A program made the position numbers and the translations under genes. From Zhenhengia yiwuensis (GTDB lineage: Bacteria > Bacillota > Clostridia > Lachnospirales > Cellulosilyticaceae): a DNA stretch of 51,887 nt. Of this stretch, positions 1 to 9,844 are shown one piece after another. The stretch covers positions 1-51,887 of the forward strand of contig NZ_JACRSY010000025.1 of NCBI RefSeq assembly GCF_014384995.1. The letters run 5' to 3'. The notes below the pieces were generated by a model. It was not told the DNA's origin. It saw nothing but the letters and a program-made list of their open reading frames with translations, and did not search any database. Numbering within the stretch: the first letter of the stretch is position 1; each line of letters opens with the position of its first letter.

Positions 1-422
<422 letters not shown>

Positions 423-462
423 CGTTCAATCTGTTTGTGTTTATTTCCTAAGCACAAGAGAT

Positions 463-491
463 ATTCTATCATATCACTTTACTTATGTCAA
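463..491 (-). promoter_or_regulatory. Promoter of the left rRNA operon
   Basis: On the minus strand TTGACA (486-491) and TAGAAT (463-468) are separated by exactly 17 bases, with A-tracts just upstream at 492-512 that look like an UP element. It lies about 140 bases before the 16S start and about 47 bases downstream of the tRNA-Ser gene. The promoter sequence is different from the one serving the right operon, although the downstream leader is the same. Confidence 0.75.
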
Positions 492-538
492 TAACTTTTT
501 TCAAGTTTTTTTAGCTTGTCCATTTTAAAGATTTAAAA

Positions 539-631
539 TGGCGGAGAAGGAGGGATTCGAACCCTCGCGCCGGTTAACCCGACCTATACCCTTAGCAGGG
601 GCACCTCTTCGGCCAACTTGAGTACTTCTCC
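539..631 (-). tRNA. tRNA-Ser (anticodon GCU)
   Basis: A 93-base cloverleaf with a long variable arm. The acceptor arms GGAGAAG (625-631) and CTTCTCC (543-549) pair perfectly, followed by discriminator G and an encoded CCA. The T-loop reads GGTTCGAATCC and the anticodon loop reads CTGCTAA, giving GCU, which decodes AGC/AGU serine codons. The large variable arm fits serine. It lies upstream of the rRNA operon on the same strand with its own promoter. Confidence 0.95.
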
Positions 632-692
632 GAATTATAAAAAAGTTATTTGTTTACCGTTGTTCGCTTGCGTTCCCTAACGGCAAGATTTA

Positions 693-721
693 TATTATCA
701 ATAAATGTGCTATATGTCAAC
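693..721 (-). promoter_or_regulatory. Promoter of tRNA-Ser
   Basis: Minus-strand TTGACA (716-721) and TAATAT (693-698) with a 17-base spacer. The transcript would carry a leader of about 55 bases holding a short hairpin (CCGTT/AACGG around 657-684) before the mature tRNA. Confidence 0.7.
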
Positions 722-919
722 CCTTTTATTTATATTTCTTTGTTATTATCTTTTCTTTTTATGCTAATCCCTTATAAATACTAGATTTTATCTCATTTTC
801 ATCTATCAAGAAATTATGTCTTTTAGCTTTCTAGCCTTAGCTCATAGCTGAGTTTTATCTTTTTTATCTTACCTATATACTCCTCATTATATACGCCATA
901 TCCTATTTTCTTCTTAATT

Positions 920-966
920 AAAAATAAAAAAGAGGTAGTACCTGGAATATAGGTACTACCTCTTTT
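920..966 (-). terminator. Terminator downstream of gyrA
   Basis: A 15-bp perfect stem (928-942 with 952-966) around a 9-base loop. On the minus strand it is followed by a T-rich tract, so it ends transcription coming from gyrA about 200 bases upstream. The rest of the 632-1162 gap (722-919 and 967-1162) is very AT-rich and I see no gene in it. Confidence 0.8.
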
Positions 967-1162
967 GTAGTTGAAATATTAGTTCATAGATAAAAGCTTG
1001 AAAATATCTACCCGTATTTACCCCCATAAGATGTTGTTATTTGCACTTATTTATATAGATTTAAAATTCTACATGGGTTAATAGAGTATTTCTACTGAGA
1101 AAATGTAATATTTTCTATATCATCATATCATCTATTCCTTGTATTTACAATATATTAAATAC

Positions 1163-3670
1163 TTATTCTTCTATTTGTACTGCCACTTCTTCAGTATCTT
1201 CTTCAACTGCTCCATCTTTAACTTTTGCAAGACATACAACTTGTACACCTTCATCTAAGTTAATAAGTTTAACCCCTTGTGTATTTCTTCCTACAGAAGA
1301 AATTTGAGCAACATTAATACGGATAATAACCCCCTGTGAGTTAATGAGTAATAATTCCTCATCTTCATGCACTGAGGTAATCCCTACAACATTTCCTGTT
1401 TTTTCAGTAATCTTATAGACTTTTATACCTTTACCACCACGTTTTTGAGCTCTAAACTCTTCAACAGGCGTACGTTTACCAAGTCCATTTTCAGATGCTA
1501 CTAAAATTTGTTCACCTTCTTTTGGTACAGTTGCACCAATAACAACATCACCCTCAGATAAGTTAATGGCTCTAACACCACGTGCAGTTCTACCCATAGG
1601 TCTTACATCTGTACCATCAAACATAATACCTTTACCAAATTTAGTACATACTAAAATTGAGTCCTCTGGAGTTGTTTCATATACGCCTATTAATTCATCA
1701 TCTTCTGCTAATGTAAGCGCAATGATACCACCTTTTCTAATGTTCTTGAAGGCTTCTAAATCTGTTTTCTTAATCTGACCATTTTTAGTTACCATCGTTA
1801 AGAAGACATTTTCTGTTTGATCTTGTACTGGGAATACAGCACTAATTTTCTCATCTTTATCAAGTTGAAGAAGGTTGATAATTGCCATACCTCTTGCAGT
1901 ACGTCCTGCTTCTGGTATTCTATAAGCTTTGATTTTATAAGCTTTACCTTTATTAGTAAAGAACATAATTTCACTTAAGTTACTTGTTACAAAGAGTTGG
2001 TCAATAAAGTCTGCATCAATTGTATTAACACCTACAATACCTCTACCACCTCTATTTTGTTGTTTGTAAGTATCTAATGGAATACGTTTGATATACCCTA
2101 AATGAGTCATAGTTACAATAACCTGTTCTTCATCAATGAGATCCTCAATATCAAAGTCATCATCTGCACTTACTATTTCTGTTCTTCTAGCATCCGCATA
2201 TTTATCACGAATTTCAATGATTTCTGCTCGGATTACTTCATATAATTTATATTCACTCTCAAGAATACCTCTAAAGTATGCAATCTTCTCTAAAAGCTCT
2301 GCATATTCTTGCTCAAGTTTTTCTCTTTCAAGCCCTGTTAAAGCACGAAGACGCATATCCACGATAGCTTGAGCCTGAATTTCTGTAAGGTCAATTGCCT
2401 CCATTAAACGCTCTTTAGCTTCTTGGACAGTTTTAGACTCCCTAATTAAACGTGTGATAAGATCAATCTTATCTAACGCTTTTCTAAGTCCTTCTACAAT
2501 ATGCGCTCTTGCTTCTGCTTTATTTAAGTCATACTGAGTACGTCTAGTTACAACATCTTTTTGATGCTTTAAGTACTCTTCTAACATCTCTTTTAAGTTA
2601 AGCACTTTTGGCTTGTCATTTACAAGCGCAAGCATATTCATGCTGAATGTATCTTGTAATTGAGTATATTTATACAGCTGATTTAAGATAACGTTTGGAT
2701 TAACATCTCTTCTAAGCTCAATAACAATACTCATACCATCTCTATCTGATTCATCACGTAAGTCCGTAATCCCATCAACTTTTTTGATTTTTACAAGCTC
2801 TGCAATTTTCTCAATAAGCTTAGACTTATTAACCATATATGGAATCTCTGTAACTACAATACGAGATTTCCCACCCTGCATCTCTTCAATCTCCGCAGTT
2901 GCTTTAACTTTAACCTTACCTTTACCTGTACGGTAAGCTTGATCAATACCATAACGTCCTTGAATTGTAGCACCTGTTGGGAAGTCTGGTCCTTTAATGA
3001 TTTCCATTAACTCGTCAAGCTCTGTCTCACGTAATTCTTGCTCTTCATTATGACCCATGTAGTTATCAATCATCTTAATAACGCCATCAACAACTTCACC
3101 TAAGTTATGAGGTGGGATGTTTGTTGCCATACCTACAGCAATACCTGATGATCCATTTACAAGTAAGTTAGGAAAACGTGCAGGAAGTACAACTGGCTCT
3201 TTTAAAGACTCATCAAAGTTAGGCCTGAAATCAACCGTTTCCTTCTCGATATCTGCAAGCATAGACATCGAAATCTTGCTCATTCTGGCTTCCGTGTAAC
3301 GCATAGCCGCAGCACTGTCACCATCAATGTTACCAAAATTACCATGTCCATCTACAAGTGGGTAGCGAATTGAGAAGTCTTGTGCCATTCTAACCATGGC
3401 ATCGTAAATTGATGAGTCACCATGAGGGTGATATTTACCCATGGTATCCCCAACGATACGTGCTGACTTTCTATATTGTTTATCTGGTCCTAAGTTCAGT
3501 TCATCCATTGCATAAAGAATTCTTCTATGAACTGGTTTTAATCCATCTCTAACATCTGGTAGGGCACGAGATACAATAACGCTCATGGCGTAATCAATAT
3601 AGCACTTTTTCATCTCGTCCTGAATATCAACAGAGATGATTTTATCAAAATTGTTATCTAAGTTATCCAT
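1163..3670 (-). CDS. gyrA: DNA gyrase subunit A
   Basis: 835 residues, normal length. GyrA cuts and rejoins DNA in the A2B2 gyrase that introduces negative supercoils with ATP. The active-site tyrosine is Tyr125 in AAMRYTEARMS. The quinolone region HPHGDSSIYD has Ser86 and Asp90, the wild-type residues at the positions equal to E. coli 83 and 87, so no classical resistance change is present. The GyrA-box is QNRGGRGIVG instead of the usual QRRGGRG. The C-terminal half carries the repeated blades of the DNA-wrapping domain and ends in an acidic tail. An AGGAGG site precedes the ATG. It sits 22 bases after gyrB and is probably co-transcribed with it. Confidence 0.98.
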   Translation of the reverse strand: MDNLDNNFDKIISVDIQDEMKKCYIDYAMSVIVSRALPDVRDGLKPVHRRILYAMDELNLGPDKQYRKSARIVGDTMGKYHPHGDSSIYDAMVRMAQDFSIRYPLVDGHGNFGNIDGDSAAAMRYTEARMSKISMSMLADIEKETVDFRPNFDESLKEPVVLPARFPNLLVNGSSGIAVGMATNIPPHNLGEVVDGVIKMIDNYMGHNEEQELRETELDELMEIIKGPDFPTGATIQGRYGIDQAYRTGKGKVKVKATAEIEEMQGGKSRIVVTEIPYMVNKSKLIEKIAELVKIKKVDGITDLRDESDRDGMSIVIELRRDVNPNVILNQLYKYTQLQDTFSMNMLALVNDKPKVLNLKEMLEEYLKHQKDVVTRRTQYDLNKAEARAHIVEGLRKALDKIDLITRLIRESKTVQEAKERLMEAIDLTEIQAQAIVDMRLRALTGLEREKLEQEYAELLEKIAYFRGILESEYKLYEVIRAEIIEIRDKYADARRTEIVSADDDFDIEDLIDEEQVIVTMTHLGYIKRIPLDTYKQQNRGGRGIVGVNTIDADFIDQLFVTSNLSEIMFFTNKGKAYKIKAYRIPEAGRTARGMAIINLLQLDKDEKISAVFPVQDQTENVFLTMVTKNGQIKKTDLEAFKNIRKGGIIALTLAEDDELIGVYETTPEDSILVCTKFGKGIMFDGTDVRPMGRTARGVRAINLSEGDVVIGATVPKEGEQILVASENGLGKRTPVEEFRAQKRGGKGIKVYKITEKTGNVVGITSVHEDEELLLINSQGVIIRINVAQISSVGRNTQGVKLINLDEGVQVVCLAKVKDGAVEEDTEEVAVQIEE

Positions 3671-3692
3671 CTTTCTCCTCCTCTACCCTTTT

Positions 3693-5597
3693 CTATATAT
3701 CTAAATTAGTAACTTTAGTTGCATACTCATGAATGAATTCACGTCTTGGTTCAACTTTATCACCCATTAATGCTGTAAAGATTTGATCGGCTGCTGCTGC
3801 ATCTTCAATATCTACACGTACTAAAGTTCTAGTCTCTGGGTCCATTGTTGTTTCCCATAACTGATCAGGATTCATTTCCCCAAGACCTTTATAACGTTGC
3901 ATTCTTGAAATACCTGTTCTACCTATTTCTTCTAAAATTTTCTCTAACTCTCTATCATCGTAAGCATAATGTTTCTTTTTATTTTTCTCTACTAAATAGA
4001 GTGGTGGCTGCGCAATGTATACAAAGCCATTTTCAATAAGCGGTCTATAATATCTATAGAAGAATGTTAAAAGTAACGTACGAATATGAGCCCCATCAAC
4101 ATCGGCATCAGTCATGATAATGATTTTATGATAACGTAACTTGTTAACATCAAAGTCTTCACTAATACCTGCACCAAATGCAGTAATCATATTACGAATT
4201 TCATCACTTTCAAGCATTCTATCAATTCTAGCTTTTTCTACATTAAGAATCTTACCTCTAAGTGGAAGGATAGCCTGTGTCTGGCGTGATCTTGCACTCT
4301 TAGCAGAACCACCCGCAGAATCCCCTTCGACTAAGTAGATTTCACATTTACTTGCATCTTTTTCAGAGCAGTCTGCTAGCTTACCTGGAAGTGCTGTACT
4401 TTCAAGTACACTCTTTCTTCGTGTAAGTTCTCTAGCTTTTCTAGCTGCATCACGTGCTCTAGCAGCCATAGTTGCTTTTTGAATAATCATTTTAGCTACA
4501 TTTGGATTTTGCTCTAAGAAGTAAGTCAGTTGTTCACCAAATATGCTTTCTACAGCTCCACGTGCTTCACTATTTCCAAGTTTCGTTTTAGTCTGGCCTT
4601 CGAATTGTGGCTCACCAATTTTAACACTAATAATAGCAGTAAGACCTTCTCTTATATCTTCACCACTTAAATTATTATCTGCCTGTTTAAGAAGCCCCAT
4701 TTTTCTACCATAGTCATTTAAAGTCTTGGTAATAGCTGCTCTAAATCCTGATAAGTGTGTACCACCTTCAGTTGTATTAATGTTATTTACAAAGCTAAAT
4801 ACATTCTCTACATAACTATCGTTATGCTGGAATGACACTTCTACATTAATACCATCTTTCTCACCTTCCCCATAGAAGACTTCTTCATAGATAGGTGTTT
4901 TATGTTTATTCAGATGACTAACAAACTCTTTAATACCACCTTCGTAGTGGAATACTTTATGATGTTTTTCATCTTCTCTTAAATCTATTAATTCAATACG
5001 TAATCCTTTTGTTAAAAAGGCTGTTTCCTGTAATCTTTGTTTGAGTATATTAAAGTCATATACAGTTGTTTCAAAAATTTCTGCATCAGGCTTAAAGTGT
5101 ACAAGTGTACCTGTCTTGTTTGTATCTCCAACTATAGTTAAAGGACTTACGACATGTCCACGTTCAAATTTTTCTTCATGAATTTTGCCTTCTGTGTGTA
5201 CTTTTACTACAAGCCATTCAGATAATGCATTAACTACTGAAGCACCTACACCATGTAAACCTCCGGAAACTTTATAGCCTCCTCCACCAAACTTTCCTCC
5301 TGCATGAAGTATAGTAAATACAACCTCAACTGCTGGAATTCCTTTTTGAGCATGTATGCCGACAGGAATACCACGTCCATTATCTAGAACAGAAATTGAG
5401 TTATCTGGATGAATAGAAACGACAATCGTATCACATGCACCAGCTAATGCTTCGTCAACGGCATTATCTACTATTTCATAAACTAGGTGGTGAAGACCTT
5501 TTGAGGAAGTACTACCAATATACATACCTGGTCTTTTTCGTACTGCCTGCAGCCCCTCTAATATTTGTATTTGATTTTCATTATACGTTGCTGCCAT
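3693..5597 (-). CDS. gyrB: DNA gyrase subunit B
   Basis: 634 residues. GyrB is the ATPase subunit of gyrase: an N-terminal GHKL fold (Asn in the VDNAVDEALAG region, then DNGRGIPV and the GGLHGVGASVVNAL loop), a transducer domain, and a C-terminal TOPRIM domain with EGDSAGGSA and the metal-binding DADVDGAHI. The gene has an AAAGGAG site about ten bases before ATG. It is followed closely by gyrA and preceded by recF. In Bacillus a small remB (yaaB) gene lies between recF and gyrB; here the 87-base gap holds no such gene. Confidence 0.98.
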   Translation of the reverse strand: MAATYNENQIQILEGLQAVRKRPGMYIGSTSSKGLHHLVYEIVDNAVDEALAGACDTIVVSIHPDNSISVLDNGRGIPVGIHAQKGIPAVEVVFTILHAGGKFGGGGYKVSGGLHGVGASVVNALSEWLVVKVHTEGKIHEEKFERGHVVSPLTIVGDTNKTGTLVHFKPDAEIFETTVYDFNILKQRLQETAFLTKGLRIELIDLREDEKHHKVFHYEGGIKEFVSHLNKHKTPIYEEVFYGEGEKDGINVEVSFQHNDSYVENVFSFVNNINTTEGGTHLSGFRAAITKTLNDYGRKMGLLKQADNNLSGEDIREGLTAIISVKIGEPQFEGQTKTKLGNSEARGAVESIFGEQLTYFLEQNPNVAKMIIQKATMAARARDAARKARELTRRKSVLESTALPGKLADCSEKDASKCEIYLVEGDSAGGSAKSARSRQTQAILPLRGKILNVEKARIDRMLESDEIRNMITAFGAGISEDFDVNKLRYHKIIIMTDADVDGAHIRTLLLTFFYRYYRPLIENGFVYIAQPPLYLVEKNKKKHYAYDDRELEKILEEIGRTGISRMQRYKGLGEMNPDQLWETTMDPETRTLVRVDIEDAAAADQIFTALMGDKVEPRREFIHEYATKVTNLDI

Positions 5598-5684
5598 AAT
5601 AAGATCTCACTCCTTTAAATTTTCGAATATGCATAATAAACCAACTTTCATTATACCTCAAACAGTTCTCAAAGGCAAACCTTG

Positions 5685-6755
5685 TCAATATATGTTACCT
5701 TTTACCACATTATATAGTTTACCAACTTTTTGACTATTCCATACACTTTGTTCTACTCCTGTACAGGTAATTAAGGTCTGAATATTTTCTGTATAAGAAA
5801 ATAGATATTTTTGTCTACTATCATCTAGCTCAGAAAGAACATCATCAAGTAACAATATAGGCGCTTCCCCTAAATTCTCCTGCATAAGACGAAGCTCTGC
5901 AAGCTTCATAGAAAGCACAACTGTACGTTGTTGTCCTTGAGATCCATATACTTTAACATCCATCCCATTAATCAAAAACTTTAAGTCATCTCTATGTGGT
6001 CCGACTGAACTACTTTGAGTCATAATATCCTTTTGTCTATATCTCGCTACTTTTTCTTCTATATTTGCTTCAAGCACATTAGGTTCATAAACAACTTCAA
6101 GGTCCTCTTTACCACCTGATATATTTGCATGTATCTTTTTTGCTACTTCATTAATTTCTTGAATGAACTCACTTCTTCTTTGAATAACTTCTTTTGCGTA
6201 TTCTATATATTGCATATCCCAAATATCTAGCATATCTGGATTAGGATTTTGCTGATACTGCTTCAAGGCGTTGTTTCTTTGCTTTAAGACTTTATAATAT
6301 TGCTTTAAAGCATAGTAATAAAGCTTATTAAATTGACATAATTCAATGTCAATAAATCTTCTACGTTCTTTAGGGCTCTTTTTTATAAGTTGGAGATCTT
6401 CTGGAGAAAACATAACTACCGTCAAGGTCCCAAAAAGCTCACCTAGCTTGGCTACTGGTAATTTATTAATGGCTACAGCCTTACCTTTTTGAGTAATATG
6501 AAAGTCAATCTTATCGTTAAACGTACGTTTTTGTACATCAAGTGTAATATGAGCTGCCTCTTCATTCCATTTAATCACTTCTTTTTCTTGAGAAGTACGA
6601 TGTGACCTTGCTGTTGCACATAAGTAGATTGCTTCTAGTACATTAGTCTTTCCTTGTGCATTATCCCCTTTAAAAATATTAATCCCTTTATCAAGTTGAA
6701 TATTAACTTCACCATAATTCCTAAAATTGTTTAAAGCGAGTTCCTGAATATACAT
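5685..6755 (-). CDS. recF: DNA replication and repair protein RecF
   Basis: 356 residues, typical. RecF is an SMC/ABC-type ATPase that, with RecO and RecR, loads RecA at single-strand gaps. The Walker A motif GDNAQGKTN is at residues 30-38, the ABC-like signature YGSQGQQRTVVLSMKLAE is near residue 270 and Walker B LLLDDVLSELD near residue 300. A good AAGGAG site precedes the ATG. The gene is 29 bases after the S4-domain gene, in the conserved dnaA-dnaN-yaaA-recF-gyrB order. Confidence 0.97.
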   Translation of the reverse strand: MYIQELALNNFRNYGEVNIQLDKGINIFKGDNAQGKTNVLEAIYLCATARSHRTSQEKEVIKWNEEAAHITLDVQKRTFNDKIDFHITQKGKAVAINKLPVAKLGELFGTLTVVMFSPEDLQLIKKSPKERRRFIDIELCQFNKLYYYALKQYYKVLKQRNNALKQYQQNPNPDMLDIWDMQYIEYAKEVIQRRSEFIQEINEVAKKIHANISGGKEDLEVVYEPNVLEANIEEKVARYRQKDIMTQSSSVGPHRDDLKFLINGMDVKVYGSQGQQRTVVLSMKLAELRLMQENLGEAPILLLDDVLSELDDSRQKYLFSYTENIQTLITCTGVEQSVWNSQKVGKLYNVVKGNIY

Positions 6756-6784
6756 GAGGTTCTCCTTTATAAAAATATCTATCT

Positions 6785-6991
6785 CTAAATGATTTGATAA
6801 TTTTGTCCATCGAATTCTACTTCATCACCAGGACGTATTTTTTTACCTCTTTGTGTGCAGATTTCGCCATTTACAAGCACAAGTCCTTGTGCAATAAGCA
6901 TTTTTGCCTCGCCACCGCTGTCTACCATATCTGCAAACTTCATAAGTTGATCTAGCTTAATAAATTCTGTTGTAATTTTAATTTGTTTCAC
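6785..6991 (-). CDS. yaaA: S4-domain RNA-binding protein, YaaA type
   Basis: 68 residues when started at GTG 6991, chosen because AAAGGAG lies eight bases upstream and because the resulting length fits the family; a longer reading from ATG 7063 would add 24 residues with no ribosome site and no similarity. The S4 core (FIKLDQLMKFADMV, then GEAKMLIAQGLVLVNGE and the RxGKKIRPGDEV turn) is intact. The family binds structured RNA and is found almost always between dnaN and recF in Firmicutes; its exact role is not settled. Confidence 0.9.
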   Translation of the reverse strand: MKQIKITTEFIKLDQLMKFADMVDSGGEAKMLIAQGLVLVNGEICTQRGKKIRPGDEVEFDGQNYQII

Positions 6992-7087
6992 AAGTATTTC
7001 TCCTTTTATTTTAAAAATAATTTTATTATAGCAATAAATCGCTCTTGCTTCTACTTGAAACAAAGAGCGATATTTTCTATGTCTTAT

Positions 7088-8194
7088 CTACGCATTTAAC
7101 CTAATTGGTAAAATAAGATATTTATAATGATCACCCTCTATTGGATGAATAATACAAGGTGTAAGTGAAGAAATAAAAGTAATACTTACTTCATCATCAT
7201 CGATAGACTTTAATGCTTCAATGAGATATCTAGGATTAAATGCAATACTTAAATTATTTCCTTCAAGTTCGATTGCAACTTCTTCAAGCGCAGTACCAAG
7301 CTCTGCTCTTGATGTAATGATCATATTATCTCCGTCTATTTCAATTTTTATTGGATTTTTCTTCCCTTCACGAGAAATTAAAGCAGCACGTTCAATACTC
7401 ATAAGAAATTCTTTGCGATCTACTTTAATCTTTGTTTCATAGTCTGATGAAAATATTTGTTCATATTTTAAGAATTCACCTTCAAGTAGATTAGAAACAA
7501 CTTTACTTTCACCTAAATCAAACAAAATGTGTTTATCTTCAAAATAGATGCTCATTTCATCTGCTTCATCAGTAGAAAGAATCTTGCTAATTTCATTAAG
7601 TGTACGCCCAGGAACGACAACCTCTCTTTCTCCATTCTCATTTGAGAGGGTAGTTTTTCTATATGAAATACGGTATCCATCTACAGTAACCATGTTAAAA
7701 CTGCCATCTTTAATTTGAAGCATTTCACCAGTAAGGATAGGTCTGGATTCTTCTTGAGCAACAGAGAAGATTGTTTGTCTAATCATATCTTTAAAAGCTA
7801 CTTGAGAAATTGTATATTTATTCATTAATTCAACTTGAGGAAGATCTGGGAATTGATCTCCTAGTTGACCTGCAATTGAAAACTTAGATTTTTCACAAGT
7901 GATATTAGTCATATGATTAGCACTAGTTGAAATTTCAACGGTTTCATTAGGCATTTTTCTGATAATTTCAGAGAAGATTTTTGCTTCAAGAGCAATAGCT
8001 CCTTCTTCTAAAACTTCTGCTTCAATTGTACTTTCAATACCAAGTTCTAAGTTATACCCAACTAAAGTAACTTCTCCATTATAAGCTTTTAATAAGATAC
8101 ATTCGAGAATTGGCATTGTTGTTTTAGTTGAACATGCTTTAAGTACAGTGTTAATGCTGTTTAAGAGTACGTCTTGCTTACAGCGAATATTCAT
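7088..8194 (-). CDS. dnaN: DNA polymerase III beta subunit (sliding clamp)
   Basis: 368 residues. The ring-shaped dimer tethers DNA polymerase III to DNA. Three similar clamp domains can be followed (about 1-125, 126-245, 246-368), and the C-terminus ends in the conserved YLILPIRL stretch that lines the protein-binding pocket. The ribosome site AAGGGAGA (8204-8211) is separated from ATG by a perfect DnaA box, so initiator protein and ribosome-site DNA are directly adjacent. dnaA lies 247 bases upstream, across half of the origin. Confidence 0.97.
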   Translation of the reverse strand: MNIRCKQDVLLNSINTVLKACSTKTTMPILECILLKAYNGEVTLVGYNLELGIESTIEAEVLEEGAIALEAKIFSEIIRKMPNETVEISTSANHMTNITCEKSKFSIAGQLGDQFPDLPQVELMNKYTISQVAFKDMIRQTIFSVAQEESRPILTGEMLQIKDGSFNMVTVDGYRISYRKTTLSNENGEREVVVPGRTLNEISKILSTDEADEMSIYFEDKHILFDLGESKVVSNLLEGEFLKYEQIFSSDYETKIKVDRKEFLMSIERAALISREGKKNPIKIEIDGDNMIITSRAELGTALEEVAIELEGNNLSIAFNPRYLIEALKSIDDDEVSITFISSLTPCIIHPIEGDHYKYLILPIRLNA

Positions 8195-8415
8195 TGTGGA
8201 TAATCTCCCTTCGAAAATCTTTTATAATAATTAAAGTAATTTAGCAATGATAGTAATAGGACATGTGGATAATGTGTATAACCGCCAAAAACCTATATAT
8301 TGTGGATAAAATCCCTTGTATATAGGCCTGTGGATTAGTATAGTGGATTAAAGTAAGTTATCAACAGTATCAACACTCAAAAAAAAATAAAAGAACTATC
8401 CACAAACTATCCATA
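8195..8415. other. oriC: oriC, part 1 (dnaA-dnaN intergenic DnaA-box cluster with DUE)
   Basis: DnaA boxes (TTATNCACA and near variants) are at 8195-8203, 8264-8272, 8273-8281 and 8301-8309 on the minus strand, with one-mismatch forms at 8329-8337 (minus), 8358-8366 (plus, TTATCAACA) and 8396-8404 (plus). The pair 8264-8281 is head-to-tail with no gap. Reading the minus strand beyond it, a short GTCC spacer is followed by TAT-TAC-TAT-CAT (8247-8258) and then an AT-rich stretch (8221-8246). This is the layout of the Bacillus basal unwinding system: box pair, GC spacer, DnaA-trios, unwinding element. The orientation points unwinding toward dnaN. Confidence 0.85.
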
Positions 8416-8441
8416 TGGTAGTCACATGGAGATGTGAATAA

Positions 8442-9788
8442 TTATTTCCCTGTAATCTTGTTCTCGAGCTCAGTAATAATCTGTGAGAGCTCCATATCTT
8501 TAGTAAGGTCTTTAGAAATCTTCTCAAAGCCATGAATAATCGTGGTATGGTCGCGTCCACCAAACTTCTCACCAATCTTTGGTAGAGAAAGATCTGTTAG
8601 TTTACGGCATAAATACATGGCAATTTGTCTTGGATAGGCAATGTTACGTGTACGCTTAGCTGATTTAAGCTCATCTACCTTGAGGTGGAAGTAATCTGCC
8701 ACAATTTCCTGGATATAGTCAGCTGTAATAATCTTAGGCTTGTCCTTAGAAATCAGGTCCTTAAGTGCTTCATTTGCAAGCTCTACTGTAATAGGCCTAT
8801 TGGCTAAAGAAGAAAAGGCTAATATACGGTTAAGGGCCCCCTCCAGCTCACGGATATTGGATACAACTGTCTTAGCTATAAATAGAAGAACATCTTCTGG
8901 GACAGATAAGCTTTCAAGTTCAGCTTTCTTCCTTAAGATAGCAATACGTGTTTCAAGATCTGGACTCTGAATATCTGCAATAAGTCCCCATTCAAAACGT
9001 GAACGTAGCCTGTCTTCTAATGTTTCTATCTCTTTAGGTGGGCGATCGCTAGAGATAATAATTTGCTTATTAGCTTCGTGAAGTGTGTTGAAAGTATGGA
9101 AGAACTCCTCTTGAGTACGTTCCTTGCCTGCAATAAATTGGATATCATCTATAAGTAAAACATCTATATTTCTATATTTATTTCTAAAAGCTTCATTTTT
9201 ATCATCACGAATAGAGTTAATGAGTTCATTCGTAAACTTCTCTGAAGAAGCATAAAGTACCTTAGCACTTGGGTTTTGCTCTAAAATGTAATGAGCAATA
9301 GAATGCATAAGGTGAGTTTTCCCAAGGCCTACGCCTCCATATAAAAATAGAGGATTGTATGCTCTAGCAGGGGCTTCCGCAACAGCCAGTGCAGCAGCAT
9401 GTGCCATACGGTTGCTATTACCTACGACGAAAGAATTAAATACATATCTAGGGTTAAGATTGCTTCTTATATTTAAAGGATCTTCGATAGCAGCTTCTTT
9501 CTTTGCAGAAGGTTGTTTAGGGGCATATTTTCCGTCTTCAGACACGACAACAAAGTCAAGGATATACTCCTTATTAAGAACCTGAAGGACACTATTCTTA
9601 ATAAGTTCAAGATACCTAGTGCTGAGAATTTCTTTATTAAAGTCATTTTTTACGCCAATCACCATGGTATTATCAAAGATATCTATAAGCTTGGTCTCCT
9701 TAAACCATGTGTTAAAGCTGACAGATGAAGTTTCAGGTTCGATAATACTTAGGATGGCGTTCCATTGGGCATCATAATGGTGCGTCAT
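8442..9788 (-). CDS. dnaA: Chromosomal replication initiator protein DnaA
   Basis: 448 residues. DnaA binds the boxes on either side of its gene and opens the origin. Domain I covers about residues 1-85, a short linker follows, and the AAA+ domain III begins near 110 with Walker A GGVGLGKTH at 151-159 and Walker B LLIDDIQF near 215. Domain IV ends with the box-recognition signature GGRDHTTIIHGFEKI. An AGGAGGAG ribosome site precedes the ATG. The promoter upstream has a DnaA box over its -10, so autorepression is likely. Confidence 0.99.
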   Translation of the reverse strand: MTHHYDAQWNAILSIIEPETSSVSFNTWFKETKLIDIFDNTMVIGVKNDFNKEILSTRYLELIKNSVLQVLNKEYILDFVVVSEDGKYAPKQPSAKKEAAIEDPLNIRSNLNPRYVFNSFVVGNSNRMAHAAALAVAEAPARAYNPLFLYGGVGLGKTHLMHSIAHYILEQNPSAKVLYASSEKFTNELINSIRDDKNEAFRNKYRNIDVLLIDDIQFIAGKERTQEEFFHTFNTLHEANKQIIISSDRPPKEIETLEDRLRSRFEWGLIADIQSPDLETRIAILRKKAELESLSVPEDVLLFIAKTVVSNIRELEGALNRILAFSSLANRPITVELANEALKDLISKDKPKIITADYIQEIVADYFHLKVDELKSAKRTRNIAYPRQIAMYLCRKLTDLSLPKIGEKFGGRDHTTIIHGFEKISKDLTKDMELSQIITELENKITGK

Positions 9789-9814
9789 TTAAAACTCCTC
9801 CTACAAATACACAA

Positions 9815-9844
9815 TTTATACACAAGTTATTTTAGTATTGTCAA
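9815..9844 (-). promoter_or_regulatory. Probable dnaA promoter, overlapped by a DnaA box
   Basis: Minus-strand TTGACA (9839-9844) and TATAAA (9815-9820) are 18 bases apart and lie 27-56 bases upstream of the dnaA start codon. The box TTATACACA at 9816-9824 covers the -10 element, which would let DnaA compete with RNA polymerase. Confidence 0.65.
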
